Assembly (NCBI RefSeq): GCF_023502205.1
Contig: NZ_JAMFLG010000002.1
Location: 1 to 64,000, forward strand
DNA length: 64,000 nt
Direction of reading: 5' to 3'
Origin: Aquiflexum sp. TKW24L
Lineage (GTDB): Bacteria; Bacteroidota; Bacteroidia; Cytophagales; Cyclobacteriaceae
Within the stretch, counting starts at the first letter, position 1. Each line of letters starts with the position of its first letter. The position numbers and the translations under genes were made by a program. Below are positions 8,495 through 17,558 of the stretch, piece after piece. The notes beneath the pieces are model-generated. The model had not been told where the DNA came from. It searched no databases and saw nothing but the letters and a program-made list of their open reading frames with translations.

Positions 8495-10012
8495 ATGTTA
8501 CGATCAATAAAATCATTATTTGTTGGAGGTCTTATGGCAATTACCATGGGATCGTGCTGGGAGTTGGAACAAGAAGTTCTGACAGGGATAACTCAAGACG
8601 ATTTGGCAAACAGCACCCGTCCTGAGTTGATTGAAGTACTAAAGCAATCTGCCTATGCTGCAGTAGTTGGCAACTGGGGAGGTCACGGAGGTATGTGGAG
8701 TATCAATGAAGTTTCTTCTGACCAATTGGCCATTCCTCAAAAAGGAGCTGACTGGGAAGATGGAGGCATCTGGCTTAGGAACCACAGACATACTTGGGCT
8801 GTGGGTGATGGTGCCTACAACGGTGCTTGGCAATACTGCTTTAGAATCGTGGGTGAGTCCAACTTATTGTTGCAGCAATATCCTGATGTAGAGGCTTTAG
8901 GAGCTGAATTGAGGATTCTAAGAGCATTGGCTTACCTATGGTTGATCGACAACTTCGGAAATGTACCCATTATTGTGGAAACAGATAGAGGTGGAAACCC
9001 TGCTCAGAAAACAAGGGCTGAAGTTTTCGCTTTCATCGAAAGCAGTATCAAAGACAATGTGGAATTACTTCCTAGGACCAATGTGAAGACCAATTTGAAT
9101 TATTGGACTGCACACATGATTTTGGCCAAGTTATACCTTAATGCAGAAGTGTATTTGAGCGCTACTCCAGGTGTCTTGGATCCTTCTAAAGGAAGATGGG
9201 CTGACGCTGAAGCTGCTTTGAATGTAATTATCAATTCAGGTCAGTACAGTTTGACACCAAACTTCTTTCAAAATTTCTCAGCGACGAATGCAAATTCATC
9301 TGAGAACATGTTTACCCTTCCTTACGATGCAAACAATGCCGGTGGGTTCAATATTCACCAAATGACTTTCCACTATTCAAGTCAAGCTACATTTAACTTA
9401 GTAGATCAGCCTTGGAATGGTTATACCGCATTGGAGGAATTTTACAACAGTTTCGAAGCTGGTGACCAAAGGATTGGTTCATTGAGAGAGGGTATACAAA
9501 GATCTTCTACAGGAGTTATTCTTACCGATGCTGCTGCGGAGGCAAATGATCCTGATGGTCCTGTTTTAAATTTCACTCCAAATATCAATCAATTGGCACC
9601 AAATGCATTCAGACAGGCGGGAACAAGAATCAACAAATTCGAAATTCCTTTAGGATCTGCCCCTAACTTGAGCAATGATTTCCCCATCTTCAGGTATGGC
9701 GATGTCATCCTAATGAAAGCAGAATGTGCTTGGAAACTTGGAAGAACTGGTGATGCCATTGCTTTAGTCAATCAGATCAGGTCAAGATCTTCTGCTCCTG
9801 CTTTGACAACTTTAAATGCTGATATCCTATTGGCAGAAAGAGGAAGAGAGTTCTTTGCCGAAGGTCAAAGAAGATCAGATTTGATCAGATTTGGAAGATA
9901 TACTGCTGCATGGTGGGAGAAGCCAACTTCTCAGGCATTCAGAGCAATTTTTCCGATTCCTCAAAACCAGCTTCAGTCTAATCCTAACTTGAAACAAAAC
10001 CCAGGATATTAA
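8495..10012 (+). CDS. SusD/RagB-family ligand-binding lipoprotein
   Basis: A 505-residue surface lipoprotein that caps the SusC barrel and captures its ligand. The signal peptide ends in a lipobox with Cys21 (MAITMGSC). Helical TPR-like family segments are present: LRILRALAYLWLIDNFGNVP around residue 140, and the C-terminal SusD signature with RGREFFAEGQRRSDLIRFGR around residue 450. The acidic/Trp-rich start of the mature protein is usual. It is 18 nt from susC, so co-transcribed. A strong terminator 28 nt after the stop separates this pair from the FG-GAP genes that follow. Confidence 0.95.
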   Translation: MLRSIKSLFVGGLMAITMGSCWELEQEVLTGITQDDLANSTRPELIEVLKQSAYAAVVGNWGGHGGMWSINEVSSDQLAIPQKGADWEDGGIWLRNHRHTWAVGDGAYNGAWQYCFRIVGESNLLLQQYPDVEALGAELRILRALAYLWLIDNFGNVPIIVETDRGGNPAQKTRAEVFAFIESSIKDNVELLPRTNVKTNLNYWTAHMILAKLYLNAEVYLSATPGVLDPSKGRWADAEAALNVIINSGQYSLTPNFFQNFSATNANSSENMFTLPYDANNAGGFNIHQMTFHYSSQATFNLVDQPWNGYTALEEFYNSFEAGDQRIGSLREGIQRSSTGVILTDAAAEANDPDGPVLNFTPNINQLAPNAFRQAGTRINKFEIPLGSAPNLSNDFPIFRYGDVILMKAECAWKLGRTGDAIALVNQIRSRSSAPALTTLNADILLAERGREFFAEGQRRSDLIRFGRYTAAWWEKPTSQAFRAIFPIPQNQLQSNPNLKQNPGY

Positions 10013-10040
10013 TCCCGATATTTTGATATCAGAATGATAA

Positions 10041-10070
10041 AAGAAGTGCACGTCCGTGCACTTCTTTTTG
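10041..10070 (+). terminator. Rho-independent terminator closing the susCD pair
   Basis: A perfect stem GAAGTGCACG/CGTGCACTTC with a 2-nt loop and T5. It falls inside the 5' overrun of the next ORF and so helps show that the next gene starts downstream of it, at 10130. Confidence 0.85.
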
Positions 10071-10129
10071 ATTTAATGGATACCTTCGAATTTGTGAAAA
10101 AACCAGTATCCCAAATTAATCCTTTCCTA

Positions 10130-13100
10130 ATGTCATTGGTAATCAGCCGCTTCTTCCTTTTCATTCCCACGCTGCTTTTGTTGTTTTCCTGTTCCAAAAA
10201 AGAGGAAGAGACATTGAAACTTTTTGAGTTGATGGGAGAAGATAGGACAGGAATCGACTTCAACAATAACCTGGACTACAATGAAAAATTCAACCCATAC
10301 CTTTTCAGGAATTTTTACAATGGCGCGGGTGTAGCATTAGGCGATATCAACAACGACGGTTTGGTCGATATTTTTTTGTCAGGCAACCAACATCCTAACA
10401 AACTTTACCTCAACAAAGGAAATTTTCAGTTTGAAGATATTACGGACAAAGCAGGATTGGCTGTTCCGGGAATCTGGTCCACAGGTGTAAGCATGGCGGA
10501 TATCAATGGTGACGGTTGGCTGGATATTTACGTCTGCAAATCCGGGCCCTTGGGCGGATCTCAGCGATACAATGAGCTTTTCATTAATAATGGTGACTTG
10601 ACTTTTACCGAAAAAGCAAAAGAATACGGCATCGCCGATGAAGGACTTTCACAGCACGCTGTGTTTTTTGATTATGACAAAGACGGTGATCTAGATATGT
10701 ACCTGCTCAACAATTCCGCCAGGTCAATCGGTATAAACGATCTCCGAATCGGACAAAGGGACATTAGGGATCCTTTTGGAGGAAATAAGCTTTACCGAAA
10801 TGACAATGGAAAATATACCGATGTCAGCGAATCGGCAGGAATTTATGGTTCAGCCATCGGCTATGGGTTGGGTGTGACAGTGGCTGACCTCAATAAGGAT
10901 GGTTGGCCGGACTTGTATGTCTCCAATGATTTTTTTGAAAAAGATTACCTCTATATCAACAACGGTGACGGTACATTTACCGAATACCTTGAAAGCATGA
11001 TGACCGAAATCAGCATGGGATCCATGGGTGCGGACATCGCAGACCTCGACAATGACGGTTGGCAGGATGTATTTGTCACCGAGATGCTTCCTGCTACCAT
11101 GGCAAGGGTAAAGACGAAAACCCCTTTTGAAGAATGGGACAAGTACCAAGCCAATGTCGCAGGTGGTTATTTCCATCAATTTACCAGGAACACACTGCAA
11201 AGAAATTTGGGTTACCTACCCAACAGCAAACAGATCCATTTTTCTGAAGTTGCAAGACAATCCGGCGTGCATGCGACAGATTGGAGTTGGGGAGCTTTGA
11301 TTTTTGACACAGACAATGACGGACTCAAAGATATTTTTGTAGCGAATGGCATTGTCAAAGACCTGACTGATTTTGATTATGTGGATTATTATGTCAACAA
11401 CCAAGACCTGATCTCCCAATTCAAGCGTGATAGTATCCTCTTGACAAAGATGATTGACGAGTTTCCTTCCAACCCTCAGATGAATTTTCTGTTTCATAAT
11501 GAGGGTGATTTTAAGTTTAAAAATATAGCTGCAGAATCAGGGATGGAGCAATTGACTTTTTCGACAGGTGCGGCCTATGCTGACTTGGACAATGATGGCG
11601 ATTTAGATCTTGTGGTCAATAACCTAAACGGCGAGGTGTCAGTCTTTAAAAACAACAGCCGTGAGATCAACAAAAACCATTACCTCCAATTGGACCTAAA
11701 AGGCCAATTTGGAACCCAAGTGACAGTTTATGCAGGAAATCAAATGTTTTTTGCAGAGCACAATCCTGTCAAAGGATACATGTCTTCAGTGGACCATAGA
11801 CTACATTTTGGTCTTGGACAAGTGACAAAATTAGATTCTGTAATCGTCCTTTGGCCAAATGGGAAAACAACAAAATTAACCGATGTTTTACCAGATCAGT
11901 TGCTTTCCTTGGATCCATCCTCGGCCACTGAAGATCGGAAATCTATCCAACCGGAATTCACAAGAACTCTCCAACCTTCCTCTGTCAAACTTCCCTGGAA
12001 ACATCAGGAAAGTGATTACATAGATTTTGACAGGGATAGGCTGCGGTTTCACATGATCTCTAATGAAGGCCCAAAAATGACTGTCGGAGACATCAATGAA
12101 GATGGGCTCGATGACCTTTTTCTTCCCGGTGCAAAAGGACAGGCCTCCGCTATATTTATCCAAAGGGCTTCGGGAGACTTTCAAATCCACCAAACATTTG
12201 AGGCCGATTCAATCGCTGAAGATGTTGACGGATTGTTTTTTGATGCTGATGGAGATGGAGACTTGGACCTCTATGTGGTAAGTGGAAGCTTGGAATTCAG
12301 TGCCTATAATATGAATTACCTCGATAGGCTTTACCTCAATGACGGACGTGGTAATTTCGCCAAGATGGGGGAAAGACTTCCAATGGTTTTTCAAAGCACT
12401 TCTTTCGCCAAGGCTTTTGACCATAATGGAGATGGGAAAATGGACCTTTTGATTGGAGCAAGGACAGTACCTTTTGCCTATGGTGTACCGGGTGATGTGA
12501 CCTTGTTGGAAAATCAGGGCAATGCAGTGTTTGTGGATAAAACAATGGAGTTGGCTCCTGAATTCAAGAATATTGGAATGACAAGAGATGCCTGGATAGG
12601 CGATTTGGATGGAGACGGGATATCCGAAATTTTGATTGCCGGTGAATGGATGCCTCTTAAAGTCTTTAAAAAAACCAATGGAAAATATGCCGATGTTTCC
12701 GCTGCCTTTGGATTTGACAACACCGGAGGGCTGTGGAATACCCTCCACGTAGTAGATGTGAATGGAGATGGATTTCCGGATATTCTGGCAGGAAACTCGG
12801 GATTGAATACAAGACTTCAAGCCACCGCTGAAAAACCACTTCAAATGCACGTCAACGACTTTGACCAAAACGGAAGCATCGAACAAATCCTGACACAATA
12901 TGAAGGAGACATCACTTATCCCTTGGTTTTGAAATCCACGCTGATCAAGCAATTACCGGCTTTACGGAAGCAATTATTGACTTATGATTCTTATAAAAAC
13001 AAAAGACTGGAAGATCTATTTCCGCAGGAAATTTTGTCCCGAAATATGGTCATGGATGTACATACCTTGGAAACGTGCCTGTTTATCAATCAGGGAAATG

Positions 13101-13441
13101 GTACATTTGCAAAAGCCAAACTGCCCTTTCCCGTGCAAAGTAGCCCTGTCTATGCCATTCATTCTTTCAAGGATGAGTTGGGAAAAATCAATCTACTCTT
13201 CGGGGGAAACCAAAGCCGGATCAAACCTGAGTTGGGAATCAACATGGGCAGTTTCGGATGGCATCTAACCGGGACCACAGAAAAAGACCTTCGTGTGATT
13301 CCTGCCAACCAATCGGGATTCTTCGTCAGAGGAGAAATCAGGGATATCAAAAGCATCAAAACTTCCAAAGGAATTCGGATTGTTGTGAGTAGAAATAATG
13401 ATGTGCCGGTGGTTTGGGATTTGGTGGGAAGTGGGAAGTAG
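10130..13441 (+). CDS. FG-GAP/VCBS-repeat lipoprotein with ASPIC/UnbV domain, paralogue 1
   Basis: A 1103-residue predicted surface lipoprotein of the CRTAC1/UnbV type. I start it at 10130 (MSLVISRFF...LLLLFSC, lipobox Cys at residue 21), past a terminator that lies in the overrun of the ORF. The first half carries at least seven FG-GAP/VCBS units with DxDxDG-like calcium loops (GDINNDGLVDIF, ADINGDGWLDIY, FDYDKDGDLDMY, ADLDNDGWQDVF and so on). An ASPIC/UnbV domain follows (FGTQVTVYAGNQMFF, VIVLWPNGK; about residues 525-600), then a second propeller with about five more loops and a unique C-terminal ~150 residues. These folds bind calcium and often glycans; the real ligand is unknown. Its last codons lie in a GGGAAGT repeat. 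Confidence 0.92.
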   Translation: MSLVISRFFLFIPTLLLLFSCSKKEEETLKLFELMGEDRTGIDFNNNLDYNEKFNPYLFRNFYNGAGVALGDINNDGLVDIFLSGNQHPNKLYLNKGNFQFEDITDKAGLAVPGIWSTGVSMADINGDGWLDIYVCKSGPLGGSQRYNELFINNGDLTFTEKAKEYGIADEGLSQHAVFFDYDKDGDLDMYLLNNSARSIGINDLRIGQRDIRDPFGGNKLYRNDNGKYTDVSESAGIYGSAIGYGLGVTVADLNKDGWPDLYVSNDFFEKDYLYINNGDGTFTEYLESMMTEISMGSMGADIADLDNDGWQDVFVTEMLPATMARVKTKTPFEEWDKYQANVAGGYFHQFTRNTLQRNLGYLPNSKQIHFSEVARQSGVHATDWSWGALIFDTDNDGLKDIFVANGIVKDLTDFDYVDYYVNNQDLISQFKRDSILLTKMIDEFPSNPQMNFLFHNEGDFKFKNIAAESGMEQLTFSTGAAYADLDNDGDLDLVVNNLNGEVSVFKNNSREINKNHYLQLDLKGQFGTQVTVYAGNQMFFAEHNPVKGYMSSVDHRLHFGLGQVTKLDSVIVLWPNGKTTKLTDVLPDQLLSLDPSSATEDRKSIQPEFTRTLQPSSVKLPWKHQESDYIDFDRDRLRFHMISNEGPKMTVGDINEDGLDDLFLPGAKGQASAIFIQRASGDFQIHQTFEADSIAEDVDGLFFDADGDGDLDLYVVSGSLEFSAYNMNYLDRLYLNDGRGNFAKMGERLPMVFQSTSFAKAFDHNGDGKMDLLIGARTVPFAYGVPGDVTLLENQGNAVFVDKTMELAPEFKNIGMTRDAWIGDLDGDGISEILIAGEWMPLKVFKKTNGKYADVSAAFGFDNTGGLWNTLHVVDVNGDGFPDILAGNSGLNTRLQATAEKPLQMHVNDFDQNGSIEQILTQYEGDITYPLVLKSTLIKQLPALRKQLLTYDSYKNKRLEDLFPQEILSRNMVMDVHTLETCLFINQGNGTFAKAKLPFPVQSSPVYAIHSFKDELGKINLLFGGNQSRIKPELGINMGSFGWHLTGTTEKDLRVIPANQSGFFVRGEIRDIKSIKTSKGIRIVVSRNNDVPVVWDLVGSGK

Positions 13442-13460
13442 GAAGTTGGGAAGGATGAAG
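13425..13460. repeat. GGGAAGT heptamer array at a gene 3' end
   Basis: Five units of roughly 7 nt (TGGGAAG, TGGGAAG, TAGGAAG, TTGGGAAG, GATGAAG). The array supplies the last codons (V-G-S-G-K) and the TAG stop of FG-GAP paralogue 1. A related tract lies after rsmG. Confidence 0.65.
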
Positions 13461-13565
13461 AGGTTGTCTTGGAAGACTTTCAAAATTACAAGATAACTTC
13501 TCCTTGTCATTTCGACGGAGGAGAAATATTTACAGGGATTGAAGCATAAAAAAAAATTGAAAGAA

Positions 13566-14153
13566 ATGATTAGAGTATTCATGTTGCTATTCGCTTTGGG
13601 TTTGGTGGTTTCATGCCAAACTAAATCAGAATATGATTTGGTAAAAGAAAGGGAACTTGCCTCCGGAAAGGTTGTGGAAGACCTTTTTCTGGATATCAAG
13701 TTTGGGATGGGAAGAAAGGAGTTTTTTGGCACCTGTTGGGAACACAATAAAAATGGAGTTTTGGTCAATGGCGACCATTACCTTCAGATTCAGTACATTC
13801 CAAAATTGGCCTCAGGCAAAAGTGTACAGATGAACTTTTACCCTGATTTTGAAAATGATAAACTGTTTTTCATGCCGATGGAGTTTGGCTATACGCAATG
13901 GTTTCCGGGAAATGAGGAACTTTCAAATGAAAATCTGACCATAGATGTCGTTGACCTGATGGAATCTTGGTATGGTGAAGGCTTCTTTGAAGTAGCCAAC
14001 AAAGACAAATCCATCAGCGCAATGGTCAAAATAGATGGAAACCGTTTGATAAGAGTTTTTAAAAAAAATATCAATACTGTCCGAGTTGAAATCCTCGATC
14101 TGCGTGTCAAGGATATCACCGAAATGATAAAAAAAGTAGAAGATGCATCTTAA
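13566..14153 (+). CDS. Lipoprotein of unknown function between FG-GAP genes
   Basis: A 195-residue predicted lipoprotein. I choose the ATG at 13566 because the hydrophobic signal starts there (MIRVFMLLFALGLVVSC, Cys at residue 17). The mature part is mixed alpha/beta with many aromatic and acidic residues (FLDIKFGMGRKEFFGTCWEH near residue 45; YGEGFFEV near 140) and matches no family I know. Its 3' end overlaps the start of FG-GAP paralogue 2 by 11 nt, so the two are probably translationally coupled. Its place inside the cluster suggests a role with the FG-GAP proteins. Confidence 0.75.
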   Translation: MIRVFMLLFALGLVVSCQTKSEYDLVKERELASGKVVEDLFLDIKFGMGRKEFFGTCWEHNKNGVLVNGDHYLQIQYIPKLASGKSVQMNFYPDFENDKLFFMPMEFGYTQWFPGNEELSNENLTIDVVDLMESWYGEGFFEVANKDKSISAMVKIDGNRLIRVFKKNINTVRVEILDLRVKDITEMIKKVEDAS

Positions 14154-17100
14154 AAAACCCCTCTTTGTTCCCTTTTTGATTGCTGTGGCCATTGCTTCCT
14201 GCAAATCACCCGAACTTGAAAAAAAGGAAACCCTGTTTGAAAAAATAGATTCTTCCGCTTCAGGCGTGACCTTCAGAAATGACCTTCCTTTTGATGAGAA
14301 GTTCAACATATTCACCTACCGTAATTTCTACAATGGCGGTGGCGTGGCCTTGGGCGATATCAACAACGATGGACTCATTGATTTGTACCTGACTTCCAAC
14401 TTGGGAGAAAATAAACTCTACCTGAATGAGGGTGATTTCAAGTTCAAAGATGTGACAGCAACTGCCGGAGTCGCAGGCACACGGGCTTGGAGTACAGGTG
14501 TGGCGATGGCAGATGTCAACGGAGATGGGTTTTTGGATATTTACGTCTGCAACTCCGGAGATATCGCAGGAGATTACAAGCAGAATGAGCTTTTTATCAA
14601 CAATGGAGATGGCACTTTTACTGAAAAAGCCGAAGCATATGGCTTAGCCGATCAGGGATATTCCACCCACGCCGTGTTTTTTGACTATGACAATGATGGA
14701 GACCTTGACGTCTATCTGCTCAACAACAGCTATCAATCTATCGGCAGCTTCAACAAGATGCAAAATGAAAGGCCTAAAAGAGATCCTGTCGGCGGCGACA
14801 AACTATTCAGAAACGACGGGGAAAAATTCACAGACGTATCAGAAGAAGCAGGAATATATGGAAGCACAATCGGTTTTGGATTGGGAATCACCATCGGAGA
14901 TGTCAATCAGGACGGTTGGATGGACATTTTCATTTCCAATGATTTCTTTGAAAGGGACTATCTCTATATCAACAATCAGGATGGGACTTTTACTGAAAGC
15001 CTGACGACTTACATGCGCGCCATCTCAGCAGCTTCCATGGGTGCGGATATCGCGGATATCAACAATGACGGCCATTTGGATATCTTCGTCACTGAAATGC
15101 TCCCCGAGCCCTCAGAACGTCTCAAACAGATCACAACTTTTGAAAGCTACGACAAGTTTCAGTTCAACGTCCAGCATGATTACCATTACCAATACACGAG
15201 AAATATGTTCCACATCAACAATGGTGATGGGTCCTTTACAGATATGGGAAGGTTGGCCAATGTGGAAGCGACAGATTGGAGTTGGGCGGCATTGATGTTT
15301 GACATGGATAATGACGGCTTGAAGGATATCTTCGTAGCTAACGGTATCTATAAAGACCTGACAGACTTGGATTACCTCAATTTTATCGACAATGATGAAA
15401 CCAAGAGGAAAATCATCAGCAAAGCGGGAGTGGATTACAAAGCCTTGGTTGATCCGATGCCCATCAATCCTGTCTCCAATTATGCTTTCAAAAACAAAGG
15501 TGACCTGGTTTTTGAAAATGTCATCCACGAATGGGGTATGGGCGATCCCATCCATTCCAATGGTTCAGCTTATGGCGATCTCAACAATGATGGAACATTA
15601 GATCTAGTCATCAACAATGTCAACAATGAAGTCCTGATTTATAAAAACAGATCTAAGGAACTTGCACCTGAAAATCATTTCCTTAAAATCCAGCTCATTG
15701 GAAAAGGCAAAAATACCGCAGCCATCGGCACCCAAGTGAGGTTGGTGGCGGGAGAACAGATTTTTTATCAAGAGCAGATGCCAAACCGAGGGTTTCAATC
15801 TTCGGTAGATCCAAGGCTTAATTTTGGATTGGGTGGAATAGACAAACTCGATCAGGTTCAGGTCAGGTGGCCGGATGGCAAAATTACTTTGCTCCAAGAT
15901 GTGGTCACCGATACAGTTTTGGTATTGAAATGGGAAGATGCAAAAGATGCAGAAGAAGGCTTTAACTTCTTCGAAAAACCTACCGGCCAAATTTTCTCCA
16001 AAATCGATCCGAATACCATTTTGGATTTCAAGCATCAGGAAAATCTCATGGTTGATTTTGACAGGGACAGACTGACTTACCATATGCTCTCTACCGAAGG
16101 TCCAAAAGCGATTTGGGGAGATGTCAATGGGGATGGTTTGGAAGATTTATTTATTGGTGGTGCTAAAGGCTATGCAGGAAAGCTTTTTATCCAAAATGCA
16201 AATGGAAATTTCAGGCCAACAGACCAAAAGGTATTTGAGGCTGATAAATTTTCTGAAGATAGAAACGGGATATTCTTCGATGCCAATGGAGATGGAAACC
16301 TTGATTTGGTGGTGGCATCAGGCGGCAATGAATCAGGATTCGGTTCGCCGGATCTGGCGGATAGATTGTACCTGAATGATGGAAAGGGGAATTTTACCAA
16401 ATCAGAAAACAGCGGACTCCAGTTTCTGACCAATAGTACGGCTGTGATCAGAGCATTGGACATCAATGGCGACGGCGCCTTGGACCTCTTTGCAGGCTCG
16501 AGATTGGTACCGTTTGTCTATGGAGTCAATCCCAATTCTTCCATTTTGATCAATGACGGAAAAGGAAACTTCACTGATGGAACTGCCCAATATGCTCCCC
16601 AACTGAAAGAGATTGGAATGGTAACCGATGCGGCTGTAATCGACTATGATGGAGATGGAAAGCAAGACTTGGTACTTGTAGGAGAATGGATGGCACCTAC
16701 ATTTTTCAGGAATACTGGCAACAAATTGGAGAAAATCGAAATGCCGGAAATGGATAAGTATAAAGGTTGGTACCAGTCGATTGTGGTTGGTGATTTCAAC
16801 AATGACGGCAAACCGGATTTTGCTTTGGCCAATCATGGATTAAATACCAGATTCAAAGCCTCAGAAGAAAGCCCGATCAGAATGTATGTCAATGACTTTG
16901 ATCAAAATGGATCAGTGGAACATGTTTATGTCAAAAAGCAGGGAGAAAAGCACATACCATTCACTTTAAAGCACCAATTGGAAGGACAATTACCAGGCAT
17001 CAAAAAGAAATACCTCAAATATAGCTCCTTCAATAACCAAACCTTGGAAGATATATTTACCCCCGAGCAATTGGCAAGTTCAGTCATGAAGGAAGTAAAT

Positions 17101-17472
17101 TTCCTAGCATCAGCAGTGATGCTCAATCAGGGCAATGGCAAATTTGAGATGAAACCTTTACCGAGATTCGCTCAGCGTTCATGGATGTACTCGATCTTGG
17201 TCGCAGATATTAATGGGGACGGCAATCAGGATTTAATCATGGGAGGAAATCTCCGTGGCGCCAAACCTGAAGTCGGGCAATATGACGGAAGTTATGGAGA
17301 AGTGCTGATAGGAAAAGGTAACGGCACATTTGACTATTGGCAAAACAGCGATCATGGGTTGAAACTCGATGGGGAAATCAGGGATATGAAAATCTTGGAG
17401 CTAAAAGGGAAAAAGGTCTTGATGGTGGTCAAAAACAATGAACCGGTAGAGTTTTGGGAGATAAAGAAATGA
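14143..17472 (+). CDS. FG-GAP/VCBS-repeat lipoprotein with ASPIC/UnbV domain, paralogue 2
   Basis: A 1109-residue lipoprotein (MHLKKPLFVPFLIAVAIASC, lipobox Cys20) with the same architecture as paralogue 1. Following the signal is the shared NFYNGGGVALGDINNDGLID start of the first propeller, then repeated calcium loops (ADVNGDGFLDIY, FDYDNDGDLDVY, GDVNQDGWMDIF, ADINNDGHLDIF, FDMDNDGLKDIF, GDLNNDGTLDLV). The ASPIC domain is near residues 525-590 (IGTQVRLVAGEQIFY, VQVRWPDGK), and a second propeller follows (GDVNGDGLEDLF, FDANGDGNLDLV, LDINGDGALDLF, GDFNNDGKPDFA, ADINGDGNQDLI). It overlaps the preceding lipoprotein by 11 nt and ends in WEIKK. Co-expression with its neighbours is likely. Confidence 0.93.
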   Translation: MHLKKPLFVPFLIAVAIASCKSPELEKKETLFEKIDSSASGVTFRNDLPFDEKFNIFTYRNFYNGGGVALGDINNDGLIDLYLTSNLGENKLYLNEGDFKFKDVTATAGVAGTRAWSTGVAMADVNGDGFLDIYVCNSGDIAGDYKQNELFINNGDGTFTEKAEAYGLADQGYSTHAVFFDYDNDGDLDVYLLNNSYQSIGSFNKMQNERPKRDPVGGDKLFRNDGEKFTDVSEEAGIYGSTIGFGLGITIGDVNQDGWMDIFISNDFFERDYLYINNQDGTFTESLTTYMRAISAASMGADIADINNDGHLDIFVTEMLPEPSERLKQITTFESYDKFQFNVQHDYHYQYTRNMFHINNGDGSFTDMGRLANVEATDWSWAALMFDMDNDGLKDIFVANGIYKDLTDLDYLNFIDNDETKRKIISKAGVDYKALVDPMPINPVSNYAFKNKGDLVFENVIHEWGMGDPIHSNGSAYGDLNNDGTLDLVINNVNNEVLIYKNRSKELAPENHFLKIQLIGKGKNTAAIGTQVRLVAGEQIFYQEQMPNRGFQSSVDPRLNFGLGGIDKLDQVQVRWPDGKITLLQDVVTDTVLVLKWEDAKDAEEGFNFFEKPTGQIFSKIDPNTILDFKHQENLMVDFDRDRLTYHMLSTEGPKAIWGDVNGDGLEDLFIGGAKGYAGKLFIQNANGNFRPTDQKVFEADKFSEDRNGIFFDANGDGNLDLVVASGGNESGFGSPDLADRLYLNDGKGNFTKSENSGLQFLTNSTAVIRALDINGDGALDLFAGSRLVPFVYGVNPNSSILINDGKGNFTDGTAQYAPQLKEIGMVTDAAVIDYDGDGKQDLVLVGEWMAPTFFRNTGNKLEKIEMPEMDKYKGWYQSIVVGDFNNDGKPDFALANHGLNTRFKASEESPIRMYVNDFDQNGSVEHVYVKKQGEKHIPFTLKHQLEGQLPGIKKKYLKYSSFNNQTLEDIFTPEQLASSVMKEVNFLASAVMLNQGNGKFEMKPLPRFAQRSWMYSILVADINGDGNQDLIMGGNLRGAKPEVGQYDGSYGEVLIGKGNGTFDYWQNSDHGLKLDGEIRDMKILELKGKKVLMVVKNNEPVEFWEIKK

Positions 17473-17480
17473 AAGTTGGT

Positions 17481-17505
17481 CCCGCAAAGACGCAAAGGCG
17501 CAAAG
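17481..17505. repeat. CGCAAAGN 8-nt-period triplet
   Basis: CGCAAAGA, CGCAAAGG and CGCAAAGA follow one another without a break between FG-GAP paralogues 2 and 3. The same unit recurs at 51652-51718 and, degraded, in 3216-3646. The paralogue 3 reading frame is open across it. Confidence 0.75.
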
Positions 17506-17558
17506 ATTTAAAGTTCGGAAATCTTGATTTGAACTCATCTCCCTTTTTAAAAATAGGA

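Noticed and set aside
12209-12952. A 247-codon ORF antisense to FG-GAP paralogue 1
   Set aside because: It is a shadow of the strong repeat-coding strand: no signal, motif or independent start context, and similar antisense openings occur opposite all three FG-GAP genes.
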